Assembly (NCBI GenBank): GCA_945884695.1 | Contig: CAMCYO010000006.1 | Location: forward strand, 43,456-107,455 | Source: Streptomyces griseus | GTDB lineage: Bacteria; Actinomycetota; Actinomycetes; Nanopelagicales; Nanopelagicaceae | Direction of reading: 5' to 3' | DNA: 64,000 bases | Shown: positions 46,240 to 57,526 of the stretch, piece after piece | How positions within the stretch are numbered: the stretch's first letter is position 1 | Layout of the letters: each line of letters begins with the position of its first letter | The notes under the pieces: model-generated | What the model saw: the letters and a program-made list of their open reading frames with translations, nothing else | Databases searched by the model: none | What the model was told of the DNA's origin: nothing | Program-made: the position numbers and the translations under genes

Positions 46240-48996
46240 GTGTCAAAGGTCCGCGTACATGAGTTAGCAAAACAACTCGGTATGGAGAGCAAGGTCGTAC
46301 TTGCAAAACTCCAAGATATGGGCGAATTCGTCCGATCTGCATCATCAACAGTAGAAGCACCCGTTGTTGCAAAGCTTCTTGCTCAATATCCAGATGCGAA
46401 ACCAGTTGAAGAGAAGAAACCAGCAAAGAAAGCTGCTGCCAAGAAAGCTGCGGCAAAGCCAGCAAAGCAAACACTTACTCCTGAAGCAGCCGTTGAACTA
46501 TTAGCTGAAATCTCACCAGAATTAGCACAACAAGCAACTGCGCAAAAAGCCGCGGCAGATGCTCGTCCTGTTACACCTGCAACGCCACCACCTTCTGCGC
46601 CGTTAAGTGCAAGCGCGCCACGTCCATCAACACCAGCGCCACGTCCTGGAAATAATCCATTTGGTGCACCACGTCCACCTGCACCACGTGCAGGAAATAA
46701 TCCCTTTTCAGTAAGTGGAACGCCACGTCCACCACAACGTCCAACAGGTCCAACAGGTCCAACAGGTCCAACAGGTGCACCAGGTTCTGGTACAGGTGGA
46801 CCACGTGCGGGAATGTCTGGTCCGCGCCCAGGTTCTGTTCGTCCAGGTTTTGCAGCACGTCCACCATCATCTCGACCACCACAAAGTGGAACAGGTGGAA
46901 CAGGTGGAACAGGTGGAACAGGTGGAAATTACCCACCGCGTTCAGGTGGACCAGGAACATCTCCTTCATCTAGTCCTTATCGCACACCATCATCAGGTGC
47001 GCCAGGTTCTGCACCGGGTGCACCAGGTGCAGGTCGCCCAGGTGGTGGTCGTCCGCAACGTGGAAGTACTGGCGGTGCATTTGGAAAGAATGCGAGTAAG
47101 AGCAGTAAGAGAAAACCAAAGAGTAGAAAAGCGCTGCGTGATGAGTTCGACAATATGCAAGCACCACAATTGGGTGGAGCAGTTGTACCTCACGGAGATG
47201 GAAAAACTGCGGTTCGTATGCGCCGGGGTGCATCTCTTGCAGATTTTGCCGAAAAGATTAATGCCGATCCTGCTTCATTAGTTGCTGCGCTATTTCACTT
47301 AGGTGAGATGGTTACCGCTACTCAATCAGTTGATGAAGATACTTTCGCTCTGCTTGGTGCTGAATTGGGTTATCTCATCCAGATCGTTAGCCCAGAGGAT
47401 GAAGATCGCGAACTCCTTCAAACATTCGATATCAATTTAGATGAAGAACTAGCATCCCTAGATCCATCGATGCTTGTTACTCGACCTCCGGTTGTAACCG
47501 TTATGGGTCACGTTGATCATGGTAAGACTCGTATGCTCGATGCGATTCGCCAAACTGAAGTTGTTAAATCAGAAGCGGGTGGAATCACTCAGCACATCGG
47601 TGCCTACCAAATTCATCACTCCCACGATGGCGTGGATCGTGCAATCACATTCATTGATACTCCGGGCCACGAAGCATTTACCGCTATGCGTGCTCGTGGT
47701 GCCAAAGTCACCGATATCGCAGTTCTCGTTGTTGCAGCTGATGACGGAGTTATGCCTCAAACAATTGAAGCGTTAAATCACGCACAAGCTGCCGATGTTC
47801 CAATTGTTGTCGCCGTAAACAAGATTGATAAAGAGGGCGCAAATCCAGATAAGGTCCGCCAGCAATTAACCGAGTACAACTTGATCGCTGAGGAGTACGG
47901 CGGAGACACAATCTTTGTAAATGTTTCAGCAAAATCTGGCGAAGGAATCAGTTCATTAATTGATTCGATTCTGCTGACCGCCGATGCTGCCATTGATTTG
48001 CAAGCAGTTGCAGATGATGAGGCTCGTGGTGTTGCAATTGAAGCCCACCTCGACCGTGGTCGTGGTCCAGTTGCGACAGTGCTCGTTCAGCGTGGAACTC
48101 TTAACGTTGGCGATGCAATTGTGGCCGGTGGCTCTTTTGGTCGCGTTCGCGCAATGCTTGATGAGCATGGCGACAATGTCGAAACTGCTGGGCCATCTCG
48201 CCCAGTGCAAGTTCTTGGATTTACATCTGTGCCAAGTGCAGGAGATACATTCTTGGTAGCAAGTGATGACAGAACTGCTCGACAGATTGCTGAAAAGCGC
48301 CAAGCAGCAGAACGTAATGCTCAACTTGCGAAGGCTCGCAAGAAAGTTTCTCTTGAAGACTTCATGGAACAATCCAAAATCTCAACACTTAACCTCATCC
48401 TTAAAGGTGACGTTAGTGGTTCTGTTGAAGCCCTTGAGGATGCACTCTTGCAACTTGATGTTGGAGCAGAAGTTGACCTTCGAGTTATTCACCGTGGCGT
48501 TGGCGCAATTACCAAAAGTGATATCACTCTGGCGTCTGCCTCAACGGCTGTGGTTATTGGCTTTAATGTTAAACCAGAACCTCAGACTGCAATCTTTGCC
48601 GATCAAGAAGGTGTTGAAGTTCGCTTCTACTCCGTTATCTATCAAGCAATCGAAGAGATCGAACTATCCCTTAAAGGACTTCTCAAACCAGAGTTTGAAG
48701 AAGCAATTCTTGGAAATGCTGAGATTCGAGAAATCTTCAAATCCAGTAAGTTCGGAATCATTGCCGGCTCGATCGTTCTCGATGGAATCATTCGACGCAA
48801 TTCCAATGCTCGATTACTTCGAGGTGGAGAAATTGTCGTTGATAACGTCACAGTCGAATCCCTTAAGCGTTTCAAAGATGACGCAACTGAAGTCCGTGAA
48901 GGATTTGAGTGCGGTATTGGAATTGGGTCATTCAAAGATGTACAAATCGGTGACACAGTCCAAGTCTTTGAGATGCGTGAGAAGAAGCGCGTTTAA
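46240..48996 (+). CDS. infB: Translation initiation factor IF-2 (GTG 46240)
   Basis: [50 protein letters not shown]; Pro/Gly-rich N-terminus. Confidence 0.97.
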   Translation: MSKVRVHELAKQLGMESKVVLAKLQDMGEFVRSASSTVEAPVVAKLLAQYPDAKPVEEKKPAKKAAAKKAAAKPAKQTLTPEAAVELLAEISPELAQQATAQKAAADARPVTPATPPPSAPLSASAPRPSTPAPRPGNNPFGAPRPPAPRAGNNPFSVSGTPRPPQRPTGPTGPTGPTGAPGSGTGGPRAGMSGPRPGSVRPGFAARPPSSRPPQSGTGGTGGTGGTGGNYPPRSGGPGTSPSSSPYRTPSSGAPGSAPGAPGAGRPGGGRPQRGSTGGAFGKNASKSSKRKPKSRKALRDEFDNMQAPQLGGAVVPHGDGKTAVRMRRGASLADFAEKINADPASLVAALFHLGEMVTATQSVDEDTFALLGAELGYLIQIVSPEDEDRELLQTFDINLDEELASLDPSMLVTRPPVVTVMGHVDHGKTRMLDAIRQTEVVKSEAGGITQHIGAYQIHHSHDGVDRAITFIDTPGHEAFTAMRARGAKVTDIAVLVVAADDGVMPQTIEALNHAQAADVPIVVAVNKIDKEGANPDKVRQQLTEYNLIAEEYGGDTIFVNVSAKSGEGISSLIDSILLTADAAIDLQAVADDEARGVAIEAHLDRGRGPVATVLVQRGTLNVGDAIVAGGSFGRVRAMLDEHGDNVETAGPSRPVQVLGFTSVPSAGDTFLVASDDRTARQIAEKRQAAERNAQLAKARKKVSLEDFMEQSKISTLNLILKGDVSGSVEALEDALLQLDVGAEVDLRVIHRGVGAITKSDITLASASTAVVIGFNVKPEPQTAIFADQEGVEVRFYSVIYQAIEEIELSLKGLLKPEFEEAILGNAEIREIFKSSKFGIIAGSIVLDGIIRRNSNARLLRGGEIVVDNVTVESLKRFKDDATEVREGFECGIGIGSFKDVQIGDTVQVFEMREKKRV
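46741..46776 (+). repeat. 9-bp tandem repeat CCAACAGGT x4 inside infB
   Basis: Four perfect consecutive copies encoding (Pro-Thr-Gly)n. Confidence 0.95.
46888..46923 (+). repeat. 9-bp tandem repeat GGAACAGGT x4 inside infB
   Basis: Four perfect consecutive copies encoding (Gly-Thr-Gly)n. Confidence 0.95.
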
Positions 48997-48998
48997 CA

Positions 48999-49445
48999 AT
49001 GAGCCAATCTCATCGTTCACAAAAAGTTGCAGATCGAATTAAAGTTGTTGTGGCCGGACTTCTCGAGGGGAAAATCAAAGATCCTCGCCTGGGATTCGTC
49101 ACAATTACTGACACAAGAGTTACAGGCGACTTGCAACATGCCTCAGTTTTTTACACAGTACTTGGCGATGAAGCACAACGTGAAGCTACTGCTCAAGCAC
49201 TCAATAGCGCCAAAGGCGTTATTCGCTCAGCCGTTGGCAGAGATTTAGGCACACGTATTACTCCTTCGATTGAATTCTTTCCTGATGGTCTTCCAGAGAG
49301 TGCACTAGCACTTGAATCCTTGTTAGAAACGGTTCATCAAAGAGATGCTGAAGTTATTGCGCTACGAGCAAACGCAACTTATGCAGGCGAAGCCGATCCA
49401 TATAAAGCTCCACGAGAAATAGTTGATGAGCAACCAGATAAGTGA
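48999..49445 (+). CDS. rbfA: Ribosome-binding factor A
   Basis: SQKVADRIKVVVAGLLEGKIKDPRLGFVTITDTRVTGDLQHASVFYTVLG. Confidence 0.94.
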   Translation: MSQSHRSQKVADRIKVVVAGLLEGKIKDPRLGFVTITDTRVTGDLQHASVFYTVLGDEAQREATAQALNSAKGVIRSAVGRDLGTRITPSIEFFPDGLPESALALESLLETVHQRDAEVIALRANATYAGEADPYKAPREIVDEQPDK

Positions 49446-50319
49446 CGGATTTCTCGTTGTAGATAAAGATGGTGGCATGACTAGCCATGATGTTGTGGCA
49501 ATTGCCAGGCGTTCACTCGGAACGCGAAAAGTTGGACATGCGGGAACTCTTGATCCAATGGCAACCGGAGTTCTCGTACTTGGATTTGGAAACGGAACTC
49601 GTCTATTGCAATACATAACTGATGGAGATAAATCTTATTCGGCCACCGTAATTCTTGGTTCGAGCACTGTTACAGATGATGCAGAAGGAGAAGTTCTATC
49701 TAGTGCTACACCTGAAAAATTGGCAAGCGCTAGGGATGAAGATATAAAGAGAGAATTAGCAAAAATGTTTGGCACGATTTTACAACGTCCAAGTTCAGTT
49801 TCTGCTGTAAAAGTTGACGGTGAACGAGCGCATGCACGAGTGCGCGCAGGTGAAAAATTTGAATTGCCAGCACGCGAAATTTTAATCTCGCAGCTGGATG
49901 TTATTGAAATTAGACGCGAAGAAGATCGAATTTGTGTAGATATAGAAGTTACCTGCTCAGCAGGTACTTTCATCCGGGCCATTGCAAGAGATTGTGGCGA
50001 TGCACTCGGCGTAGGCGGGCATTTAAGTGCACTACGTCGCACCAGAGTTGCATCTTTTACTTTGGAAAATGCAGTGTCTATCAATAATCTTAAGAGCGGA
50101 GAATTTAGCGTTTTTAGCATTGCAAGCGTTGCGATGAAAACCTTTCCTTTCCGAAGTGTGGCAGAGGATGAAGCCATTGAACTTTCCTTTGGCCGTGCAC
50201 TTTCAGAGAGCCCCAGCAATGAAGTAACAGCTGCTATCTCTCATGGCGAACTTTTAGCGTTATTGAAAAATGAAGATGATCGCGCTAGGCCAATCGCTGT
50301 TTTCGCGGCCAAGAATTAA
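49426..50319 (+). CDS. truB: tRNA pseudouridine(55) synthase (ATG 49426, overlapping rbfA)
   Basis: GFLVVDKDGGMTSHDVVAIARRSLGTRKVGHAGTLDPMATGVLVLGFG. Confidence 0.95.
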   Translation: MSNQISDGFLVVDKDGGMTSHDVVAIARRSLGTRKVGHAGTLDPMATGVLVLGFGNGTRLLQYITDGDKSYSATVILGSSTVTDDAEGEVLSSATPEKLASARDEDIKRELAKMFGTILQRPSSVSAVKVDGERAHARVRAGEKFELPAREILISQLDVIEIRREEDRICVDIEVTCSAGTFIRAIARDCGDALGVGGHLSALRRTRVASFTLENAVSINNLKSGEFSVFSIASVAMKTFPFRSVAEDEAIELSFGRALSESPSNEVTAAISHGELLALLKNEDDRARPIAVFAAKN

Positions 50320-50331
50320 AGGTGTCACACT

Positions 50332-51255
50332 ATGCCTATGAATAGGATGCAATGGCGCGGAGAGCAGATTGTCGGCGCTACTGTGGCTATTGGTATTTTC
50401 GACGGAGTGCACCTTGGACACCAAGAAATCCTCAAGCGAGCAGAAGAAGTGAGCAATGGCCAAGGCGTTATCGCCCTCACTTTCGATCCTCACCCTATGC
50501 AATTCTTTGCTCCCGACAAGGCCCCAACGATGTTGGTTTCCGTTGAGCGACGTGTTGATTTACTGAAGGAGCACGGTGCCGATGCTGTAATAGTCTGTGA
50601 ATTCGATAGCGAATTTGCAAAGAAATCTCCTGAAGAATTTGTATCTGAAGTTCTAGTTAAGTACTTAAAAATATCAGGCGTTGTAGTTGGGAAAAACTTT
50701 TCCTACGGTCATAAAGCATCTGGGCGAGTGGCTGATCTGATTGCCTCGGGTAAAACACATGGATTTGTTGCAGAGGAAGTTGCCTTAGCGCAAGTAAATA
50801 ACGCAGTTGTCTCCTCCACGCGCATTCGCTCAGCTGTGGCGCAAGGTGATGTTGAGTTGGCAAGAACCCTGCTCTCACGACCACATCGCTTGCAAGGAAT
50901 CGTTGTCCACGGAGAAAAACGCGGAAGAGAAATTGGTTATCCCACTGCGAATTTGGGTTATTCCACTGCATCTAACTCTGTTCCAGCAGATGGTATTTAT
51001 GCAGGATGGTTAGAAGTAGGAAAGCAACGTTGGCCATCTGCAATTTCAATTGGAACAAATCCAACTTTTGCGGGAGAGAGATCACGACAAGTTGAGGCTT
51101 ATGCCTTAGATCAAACGGATTTAGATTTATATGATCAAAGTGCAGTGATTGATTTTGGTTGGAGATTGCGAGATACACTCAAATTTGATGGTTTGCCACC
51201 CTTATTGGAGCAGATGAAAAAGGACTGCGATCAAGCGCGAATATTGACCCAATAG
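50332..51255 (+). CDS. ribF: Bifunctional riboflavin kinase/FAD synthetase
   Basis: VAIGIFDGVHLGHQEILKRAEE...GIVVHGEKRGREIGYPTANLGY. Confidence 0.94.
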   Translation: MPMNRMQWRGEQIVGATVAIGIFDGVHLGHQEILKRAEEVSNGQGVIALTFDPHPMQFFAPDKAPTMLVSVERRVDLLKEHGADAVIVCEFDSEFAKKSPEEFVSEVLVKYLKISGVVVGKNFSYGHKASGRVADLIASGKTHGFVAEEVALAQVNNAVVSSTRIRSAVAQGDVELARTLLSRPHRLQGIVVHGEKRGREIGYPTANLGYSTASNSVPADGIYAGWLEVGKQRWPSAISIGTNPTFAGERSRQVEAYALDQTDLDLYDQSAVIDFGWRLRDTLKFDGLPPLLEQMKKDCDQARILTQ

Positions 51256-51313
51256 CCTTCGATTTCACTTCACCCCGTATGCGCTGGTAACCTACGGTGT
51301 CCAATCGAGACAG

Positions 51314-51345
51314 CGAGTTTCCGTGAGGCAAACCGGAAACCCTCG
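51314..51345 (+). ncRNA. Candidate rpsO (S15) leader hairpin
   Basis: CGAG-TTTCCG-TGAGGCAAAC-CGGAAA-CC-CTCG; extended -10 TGGTAACCT at 51285-51293 places the transcript start just upstream. Confidence 0.45.
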
Positions 51346-51370
51346 TAAACAGTAGAAGGAGCAGAAAAGA

Positions 51371-51640
51371 ATGGCATTAACACCAGAGGCAAAAAAGGAA
51401 ATTATTGCTAAGTACGGTTCTTCACCTACTGATACGGGAAGTCCTGAAGCTCAGGTCGCTTTGCTCTCCAAGCGCATTGAAGAAATCACAGAACATTTGA
51501 AAACCAATAAGCATGATCACCACAATCGTCGTGGCTTGCTCCTTTTGGTAGGACAACGTCGACGTATTCTTCAATACCTCGCAAAGACAAACATCGAACG
51601 TTATAGAGCGATCATCGAAAAACTCGGTATTCGCCGTTAA
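51371..51640 (+). CDS. rpsO: 30S ribosomal protein S15
   Basis: [57 protein letters not shown]. Confidence 0.98.
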   Translation: MALTPEAKKEIIAKYGSSPTDTGSPEAQVALLSKRIEEITEHLKTNKHDHHNRRGLLLLVGQRRRILQYLAKTNIERYRAIIEKLGIRR

Positions 51641-51740
51641 TTAGAACGATCAACCGGGAGCGATGGTCCTCGGTAGTGGTTTACGGAAACTGCGTAACAA
51701 TGCAGAGTCCCGTGGGCTTCGATCGAAGATTCATTAGGTC

Positions 51741-51757
51741 TCTCGAGTTGATCGAGA
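51741..51757 (+). other. Hairpin in the pnp 5' leader
   Basis: TCTCGA-GTTGA-TCGAGA, immediately before the SD AGGAG and the pnp start. Confidence 0.4.
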
Positions 51758-51770
51758 ACAGGAGCGACCC

Positions 51771-53966
51771 ATGGAGGGTCAAGAAATTTCGTCTGCCGTT
51801 GCAATCATTGATAACGGAAAATTCGGAAAAAGAGAAATACGTTTTGAAACAGGGCGTCTAGCACGTCAAGCAGGAGGAAGTACCGCTGTCTATTTAGATG
51901 ACGAAACAATGCTTCTTTCAGCGACAACAGTTTCTAAGCAACCAAAAGATCAATTCGACTTCTTTCCACTTACTGTGGACGTCGAAGAGCGCATGTATGC
52001 AATTGGAAAGATTCCAGGTTCGTTCTTCCGTCGCGAAGGCCGCCCAACTGAGGATGCAATTCTTACATGTCGTTTAATTGATCGCCCTTTGCGTCCATCC
52101 TTTGTTAAGGGTCTTCGCAATGAGGTTCAAGTTGTTGTCACTGTTATGGCACTCAATCCAGATCATATGTATGACGTTGTTGCAATTAACGCAGCTTCTA
52201 TGTCAACACAACTTGCAGGTTTACCATTTTCTGGCCCAATCGGTGGAGTTCGTGTTGCACTGATTTCTGGTCAATGGGTTGCATTCCCTAACCATTCGCA
52301 GTTAGAAGAAGCTGTATTCGACATGGTCGTTGCAGGTCGCGTTAGTGGTGACGATGTTGCAATCATGATGGTTGAAGCAGAAGCGACTTCGCGCACAATC
52401 GAACTCATCAAGGGTGGAGCACCAACTCCGACTGAGGAAGTTGTTGCACAAGGCCTTGATGCATCAAAGCCATTTATTCGTGCGCTATGTGAAGCACAAG
52501 CAAAGGTGGCCAAGAGCGCCGCTAAACCAACTGGCGAATTCCCAATCTTCTTGGATTACCAAGATGATGTTTTCGCAGCAGTTTCTGATGCAGTGAGTAA
52601 GGACCTTGCAAAGGCCCTAACAATTGCTGGTAAGCAAGAGCGCGAAACTGAAACAGATCGCCTTAGTGCATCTGTTAAAGAATCACTTGCTCCAAAATTT
52701 GAAGGTCGTGAGAAGGAAATTCCTGCAGCGCTACGTTCTCTGACTAAGAAATTAGTCCGTCAACGTGTATTGCGCGACAAGATCCGTATCGATGGTCGCG
52801 GACTTCGCGATATTCGACCTCTTTCTGCTGAGGTAGAAGTTGTGCCACGCGTGCATGGTTCAGCAATTTTCGAACGTGGAGAAACTCAGATTTTGGGTAT
52901 CACTACTTTGAATATGCTCAAGATGGAGCAACAGCTCGATACGCTCAATCCTGAAAACCATAAGCGTTATATGCACAATTACAATTTCCCACCATATTCA
53001 ACGGGTGAAACTGGTCGCGTAGGAACTCCTAAGCGTCGCGAAATTGGACATGGAGCACTTGCAGAGCGGGCTCTTATTCCAGTACTTCCCACTCGTGAAG
53101 AATTTCCTTACGCAATTCGTCAAGTCTCTGAAGCACTTGGATCCAATGGATCAACATCTATGGGATCAGTTTGCGCTTCAACACTTGCTCTCTTCAATGC
53201 TGGTGTGCCACTGCGTGCTCCAGTTGCGGGAATTGCAATGGGATTAATTTCAGATGATGTTGATGGCAAAGTTGAATATGTTGCCTTGACCGATATTTTG
53301 GGAGCAGAAGATGCTTTCGGAGATATGGACTTTAAGGTTGCAGGAACACGCGATTTCGTGACTGCACTTCAACTTGATACCAAATTAGATGGAATTCCTG
53401 CATCAGTTCTTGCAGGCGCACTTCATCAAGCAAAGGAAGCCCGTTTAGCAATTCTAGATGTCATGGCAGAAGCCATTGATTCTCCAGATGAGATGAGCCC
53501 ATTTGCTCCTCGTATTATTTCGATCAAGATCCCAGTGGATCAGATTGGTGCAGTTATCGGACCTAAGGGAAAGATCATCAACCAGATTCAAGATGAAACT
53601 GGCGCTGAAATTTCAATCGAGGACGATGGCACGATTTACATTGGCGCAACAGATGGGCCAAAGGCAGAAGCTGCTCGCGCTCAAATCAACGCCATTGCAA
53701 ATCCACAGATGCCAGAAGTTGGAGAGCGTTACTTAGGTACCGTTGTAAAACTTGCAGCATTTGGTGCATTTATTTCACTCCTTCCAGGAAAAGATGGCTT
53801 GCTCCACGTCTCGCAAATTCGCAAGATGCATGGCGGAAAGCGCATTGAAAATCTTGAAGAGGTAATGAAAGTGGGAGATAAGATCCAAGTGGAGATCGGC
53901 GAGATCGATCCAAAGGGCAAACTTTCCCTTGTTCCTGTTCTTGAAGACGCACCGGCATCTGAGTAA
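51771..53966 (+). CDS. pnp: Polyribonucleotide nucleotidyltransferase (PNPase)
   Basis: [26 protein letters not shown]-terminal KH ([26 protein letters not shown]) and S1. Confidence 0.97.
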   Translation: MEGQEISSAVAIIDNGKFGKREIRFETGRLARQAGGSTAVYLDDETMLLSATTVSKQPKDQFDFFPLTVDVEERMYAIGKIPGSFFRREGRPTEDAILTCRLIDRPLRPSFVKGLRNEVQVVVTVMALNPDHMYDVVAINAASMSTQLAGLPFSGPIGGVRVALISGQWVAFPNHSQLEEAVFDMVVAGRVSGDDVAIMMVEAEATSRTIELIKGGAPTPTEEVVAQGLDASKPFIRALCEAQAKVAKSAAKPTGEFPIFLDYQDDVFAAVSDAVSKDLAKALTIAGKQERETETDRLSASVKESLAPKFEGREKEIPAALRSLTKKLVRQRVLRDKIRIDGRGLRDIRPLSAEVEVVPRVHGSAIFERGETQILGITTLNMLKMEQQLDTLNPENHKRYMHNYNFPPYSTGETGRVGTPKRREIGHGALAERALIPVLPTREEFPYAIRQVSEALGSNGSTSMGSVCASTLALFNAGVPLRAPVAGIAMGLISDDVDGKVEYVALTDILGAEDAFGDMDFKVAGTRDFVTALQLDTKLDGIPASVLAGALHQAKEARLAILDVMAEAIDSPDEMSPFAPRIISIKIPVDQIGAVIGPKGKIINQIQDETGAEISIEDDGTIYIGATDGPKAEAARAQINAIANPQMPEVGERYLGTVVKLAAFGAFISLLPGKDGLLHVSQIRKMHGGKRIENLEEVMKVGDKIQVEIGEIDPKGKLSLVPVLEDAPASE

Positions 53967-53976
53967 GTAACAGACG

Positions 53977-55254
53977 TTGAGCGTTCGACGCACAGTTCTA
54001 TCTAGTGGCCTGCGTATCGTTACGGAGGAAGTCTCCTCGGTACGTAGCGCCGCGATAGGAATTTGGGTCAATGTTGGTTCTCGTGATGAAACCCCGGCAG
54101 TTGCTGGGGCTTCTCACTTTCTAGAGCATTTACTTTTCAAAGGAACTCCTCGCCGAACTGCGCTAGAAATTTCATCATCCATCGAATCTGTTGGTGGTGA
54201 GATGAATGCATTCACAAGCAAGGAGTACACCTGCTTCTATGCCCGCGTGATCGATACTGATTTACCTATGGCCGTTGATGTTGTCTGTGATTTGATTACA
54301 TCATCATTGGTAACTGCCTCCGATGTTGATGCAGAGCGAAAAGTTGTATTGGAAGAAATTGCAATGCGCGATGATGACCCCAGTGATTTAGTCCATGACC
54401 TTTTTTCTGATACCTATTACGGGGACATTCCCATTGGGCGCTCTATCCTTGGAAGCGTCCAATCTATAAATGACATGTCCCGAAACGCCGTTTTTAATTA
54501 CTACAAGAAGCGCTACTTGCCTCAAGATTTAGTAGTTGCCGTTGCTGGAAATATTAAGCACAAGAAGGTTGTCGAGATAGTTCAAAAAGCTCTCTCGCGC
54601 GATGGTTTCTTGAACGTTTCTGGAACTCCTCAAGTTCGCCCCAACACAATAGTAAAAACAAGATCTCAACAATCTGTTGGTTTGATTCATCGAAAGACCG
54701 AGCAGGCTCATATGTTTTATGGGTTAGAAGGTGTTGCACGAAACGATGATCGTCGCTTCACGATGGGAATACTTTCAGCAGCACTTGGTGGCGGAATGTC
54801 GTCGCGACTCTTTCAGGAGATTCGTGAAAAGCGTGGCCTTGCATATTCGGTCTACTCATTTGCTCAGCAATTTGCTGGTACTGGAGTTCTTGGATTTTAT
54901 GCAGGTTCGCACCCGTCAAAGGCCCTTGAAGTGGTTGAAATTATTCGAGAAGTTTTGGCAGATGTTGCTGAGAATGGAATGACAAGTGCGGAAATTACTC
55001 GAGCAAAGGGCGCGGTCAGAGGTTCTCTGGTACTGAGCCAAGAGGATTCAGGTTCACGTATGAGTCGTATTGGTAAGAGTGAGATCGTTTATGGCGAAAT
55101 TATGAGCTTTGACGAGATTCTTAATGAGATTTCCAGCGTAACTCCAGAGGCAGTCCGTAAAGTCGCTAGCGAGTTTTTGCTCCAAAGACCTACGCTTGCA
55201 CTTGTGGGTCCATTTACTCAAACTAAGAAGTTCGAGAAAGTGTTGGAGGCATAG
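53977..55254 (+). CDS. M16 family zinc peptidase (TTG start)
   Basis: HFLEHLLFKGT (HxxEH) inverted zinc motif; position between pnp and dapB. Confidence 0.93.
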   Translation: MSVRRTVLSSGLRIVTEEVSSVRSAAIGIWVNVGSRDETPAVAGASHFLEHLLFKGTPRRTALEISSSIESVGGEMNAFTSKEYTCFYARVIDTDLPMAVDVVCDLITSSLVTASDVDAERKVVLEEIAMRDDDPSDLVHDLFSDTYYGDIPIGRSILGSVQSINDMSRNAVFNYYKKRYLPQDLVVAVAGNIKHKKVVEIVQKALSRDGFLNVSGTPQVRPNTIVKTRSQQSVGLIHRKTEQAHMFYGLEGVARNDDRRFTMGILSAALGGGMSSRLFQEIREKRGLAYSVYSFAQQFAGTGVLGFYAGSHPSKALEVVEIIREVLADVAENGMTSAEITRAKGAVRGSLVLSQEDSGSRMSRIGKSEIVYGEIMSFDEILNEISSVTPEAVRKVASEFLLQRPTLALVGPFTQTKKFEKVLEA

Positions 55255-56001
<747 letters not shown>

Positions 56002-56012
56002 GGAGTATGGAC

Positions 56013-56267
56013 ATGTCTCAAGAAATCATCATGTATTCGGCCGATTGGTGTGGAGATTGTCGACGCTCTAAAAGGCTTATGGATTCATTAAATGTTAAAT
56101 ACATAATCATCGATGTCGAAGCAGATGTCAGCGCTTCAGATAAAGTGATTGAAATCAATGGGGGAGTTCGTTCAATTCCAGTAATAATGTTCCCTGATGG
56201 AACTCATATGACTGAACCTTCAGATAATGACCTAAAAGCAAAGCTAGAAGCGCTAAAGATTATTTAG
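56013..56267 (+). CDS. Glutaredoxin-like/mycoredoxin-type protein (ORF opens at ATG 56007; ATG 56013 better spaced from the SD)
   Basis: MYSADWCGDCRRSKRLMDSLNVKYIIIDVE...NGGVRSIPVIMFPDGT; CGDC redox motif. Confidence 0.82.
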   Translation: MSQEIIMYSADWCGDCRRSKRLMDSLNVKYIIIDVEADVSASDKVIEINGGVRSIPVIMFPDGTHMTEPSDNDLKAKLEALKII

Positions 56268-56280
56268 CACTTATAGCTCT

Positions 56281-57417
56281 CTACTTCTTCTCGGTCATGC
56301 GTGAGTTTATGCGATACTTCTTGATGTAATCCTGATCTAACTCCCACCCAAGTCCTGGGCGATCATTGAGTTGAATGCGACCATCTTTAAGTTTTGGTCG
56401 GTTGGCAATGATGTTGTGCCAAATCGGATCACGCTTTGGATGGAAGTATTCAAGATAGGTCCCGTGAGGAATGGATGCTAGCAAGTGAGCAGCAACTTGA
56501 GCCTCTTCATGGTGAGCCATCTTTACATCGTAAACAGTTGCCATGCCAGCAACTTTGCGCCATTCAGTTGGCCCACCTGACCATGATGAATCAAAGTTAC
56601 AGAAATCAATAGAACCTTGTTCCATCAAATCACGACACCCTGCTGCAGAGAACTCGCTCTGTCCGGCGCACACAGCAACTCCACCAGCGAAGCGAACATC
56701 GCGCATACCACGGCGATCATTTTGCCATTGGCAAGGCTCTTCAAACCAGAGCAGATTGTCATCGGCTACAAGGTGTGAGAAACGAATTGCCTCAGCTGGC
56801 GTGTAACCTTGGTTAGCATCGACTGCGATACGGAAAGTTTCTCCGCCAACTTTGCGAGCTTCCTTAAAGCGTTTTGCATCTTCATCAGGAGTCATGCCGC
56901 CGATTTTGAATTTCATTCCTGCAAATTCTTCTTTGAGAAGATATTCAACTTCTTCTTTAATGGTCAGGTCACTTCCGTAGTAGCCACCAATTGTTATAAC
57001 GGGAACGCTTGAGCGGTAACCGCCCCATAACTTCCATAGTGGTACATCAAGGGAGCGAGCAAAGAGATCCCAGAGCGTTACATCTAGGGATGCGCATGCG
57101 ACAAGGCCTAAACGACGATCGCGCAAGATATTCCATGTTGCAGGACGGGCTAGCTCCCAGCAGAGTTCAATAGCTGAAGCATCTTGGCCCAAAAGGACAG
57201 GTGCAATTTCGTCATGGATGATTCCATCAATTTCTTCTAGTCCAGCATCTTCATCTCCGGCATAGGCCTCACCGACGAGCCCACTAGCTGTATGAACGCG
57301 GGTAATAATCGTGGAGCGATGAGTCATCTTGTAGTGACTGCCTCGGTAGGTACGCTCAAGTGGCACGCGAATCTGCTCAGTCTCTATACCCGTGATCGTT
57401 AAATCCATCTTCGCCAT
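56281..57417 (-). CDS. Mandelate racemase/muconate lactonizing enzyme (enolase superfamily) protein
   Basis: KFKIG (KxK), AVDANQGY, WFEEPC, GQSEFS and D...AHHEE pattern of the MR subgroup. Confidence 0.87.
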   Translation of the reverse strand: MAKMDLTITGIETEQIRVPLERTYRGSHYKMTHRSTIITRVHTASGLVGEAYAGDEDAGLEEIDGIIHDEIAPVLLGQDASAIELCWELARPATWNILRDRRLGLVACASLDVTLWDLFARSLDVPLWKLWGGYRSSVPVITIGGYYGSDLTIKEEVEYLLKEEFAGMKFKIGGMTPDEDAKRFKEARKVGGETFRIAVDANQGYTPAEAIRFSHLVADDNLLWFEEPCQWQNDRRGMRDVRFAGGVAVCAGQSEFSAAGCRDLMEQGSIDFCNFDSSWSGGPTEWRKVAGMATVYDVKMAHHEEAQVAAHLLASIPHGTYLEYFHPKRDPIWHNIIANRPKLKDGRIQLNDRPGLGWELDQDYIKKYRINSRMTEKK

Positions 57418-57466
57418 CTCTTCCTACCTCTGCGCTCGTAATTTTACTGGAAATGTGCCAAAATTC

Positions 57467-57480
57467 TGGAATCGGTTCCA
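57467..57480. promoter_or_regulatory. LacI-family-type operator
   Basis: TGGAATCGGTTCCA, near-palindrome with central CG, between divergent enolase-superfamily and lacI-type genes. Confidence 0.65.
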
Positions 57481-57526
57481 TTCTACGACATATCTAATTG
57501 TTGTCAAGAACAGGGGTACAGGCGCT

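Noticed and set aside
46571-47281. Overlapping ORFs 46571-46969 (-) and 46715-47281 (+) rich in HLFHLF or QVQQV repeats
   Set aside because: Frame-shifted/antisense readings of the IF-2 Pro/Gly repeat region, not independent genes
48263-49042. 259-aa + strand ORF in an alternate frame
   Set aside because: Shadow ORF entirely within infB/rbfA; no family features, lacks SD
49635-50219. 194-aa minus-strand ORF
   Set aside because: Antisense shadow of truB
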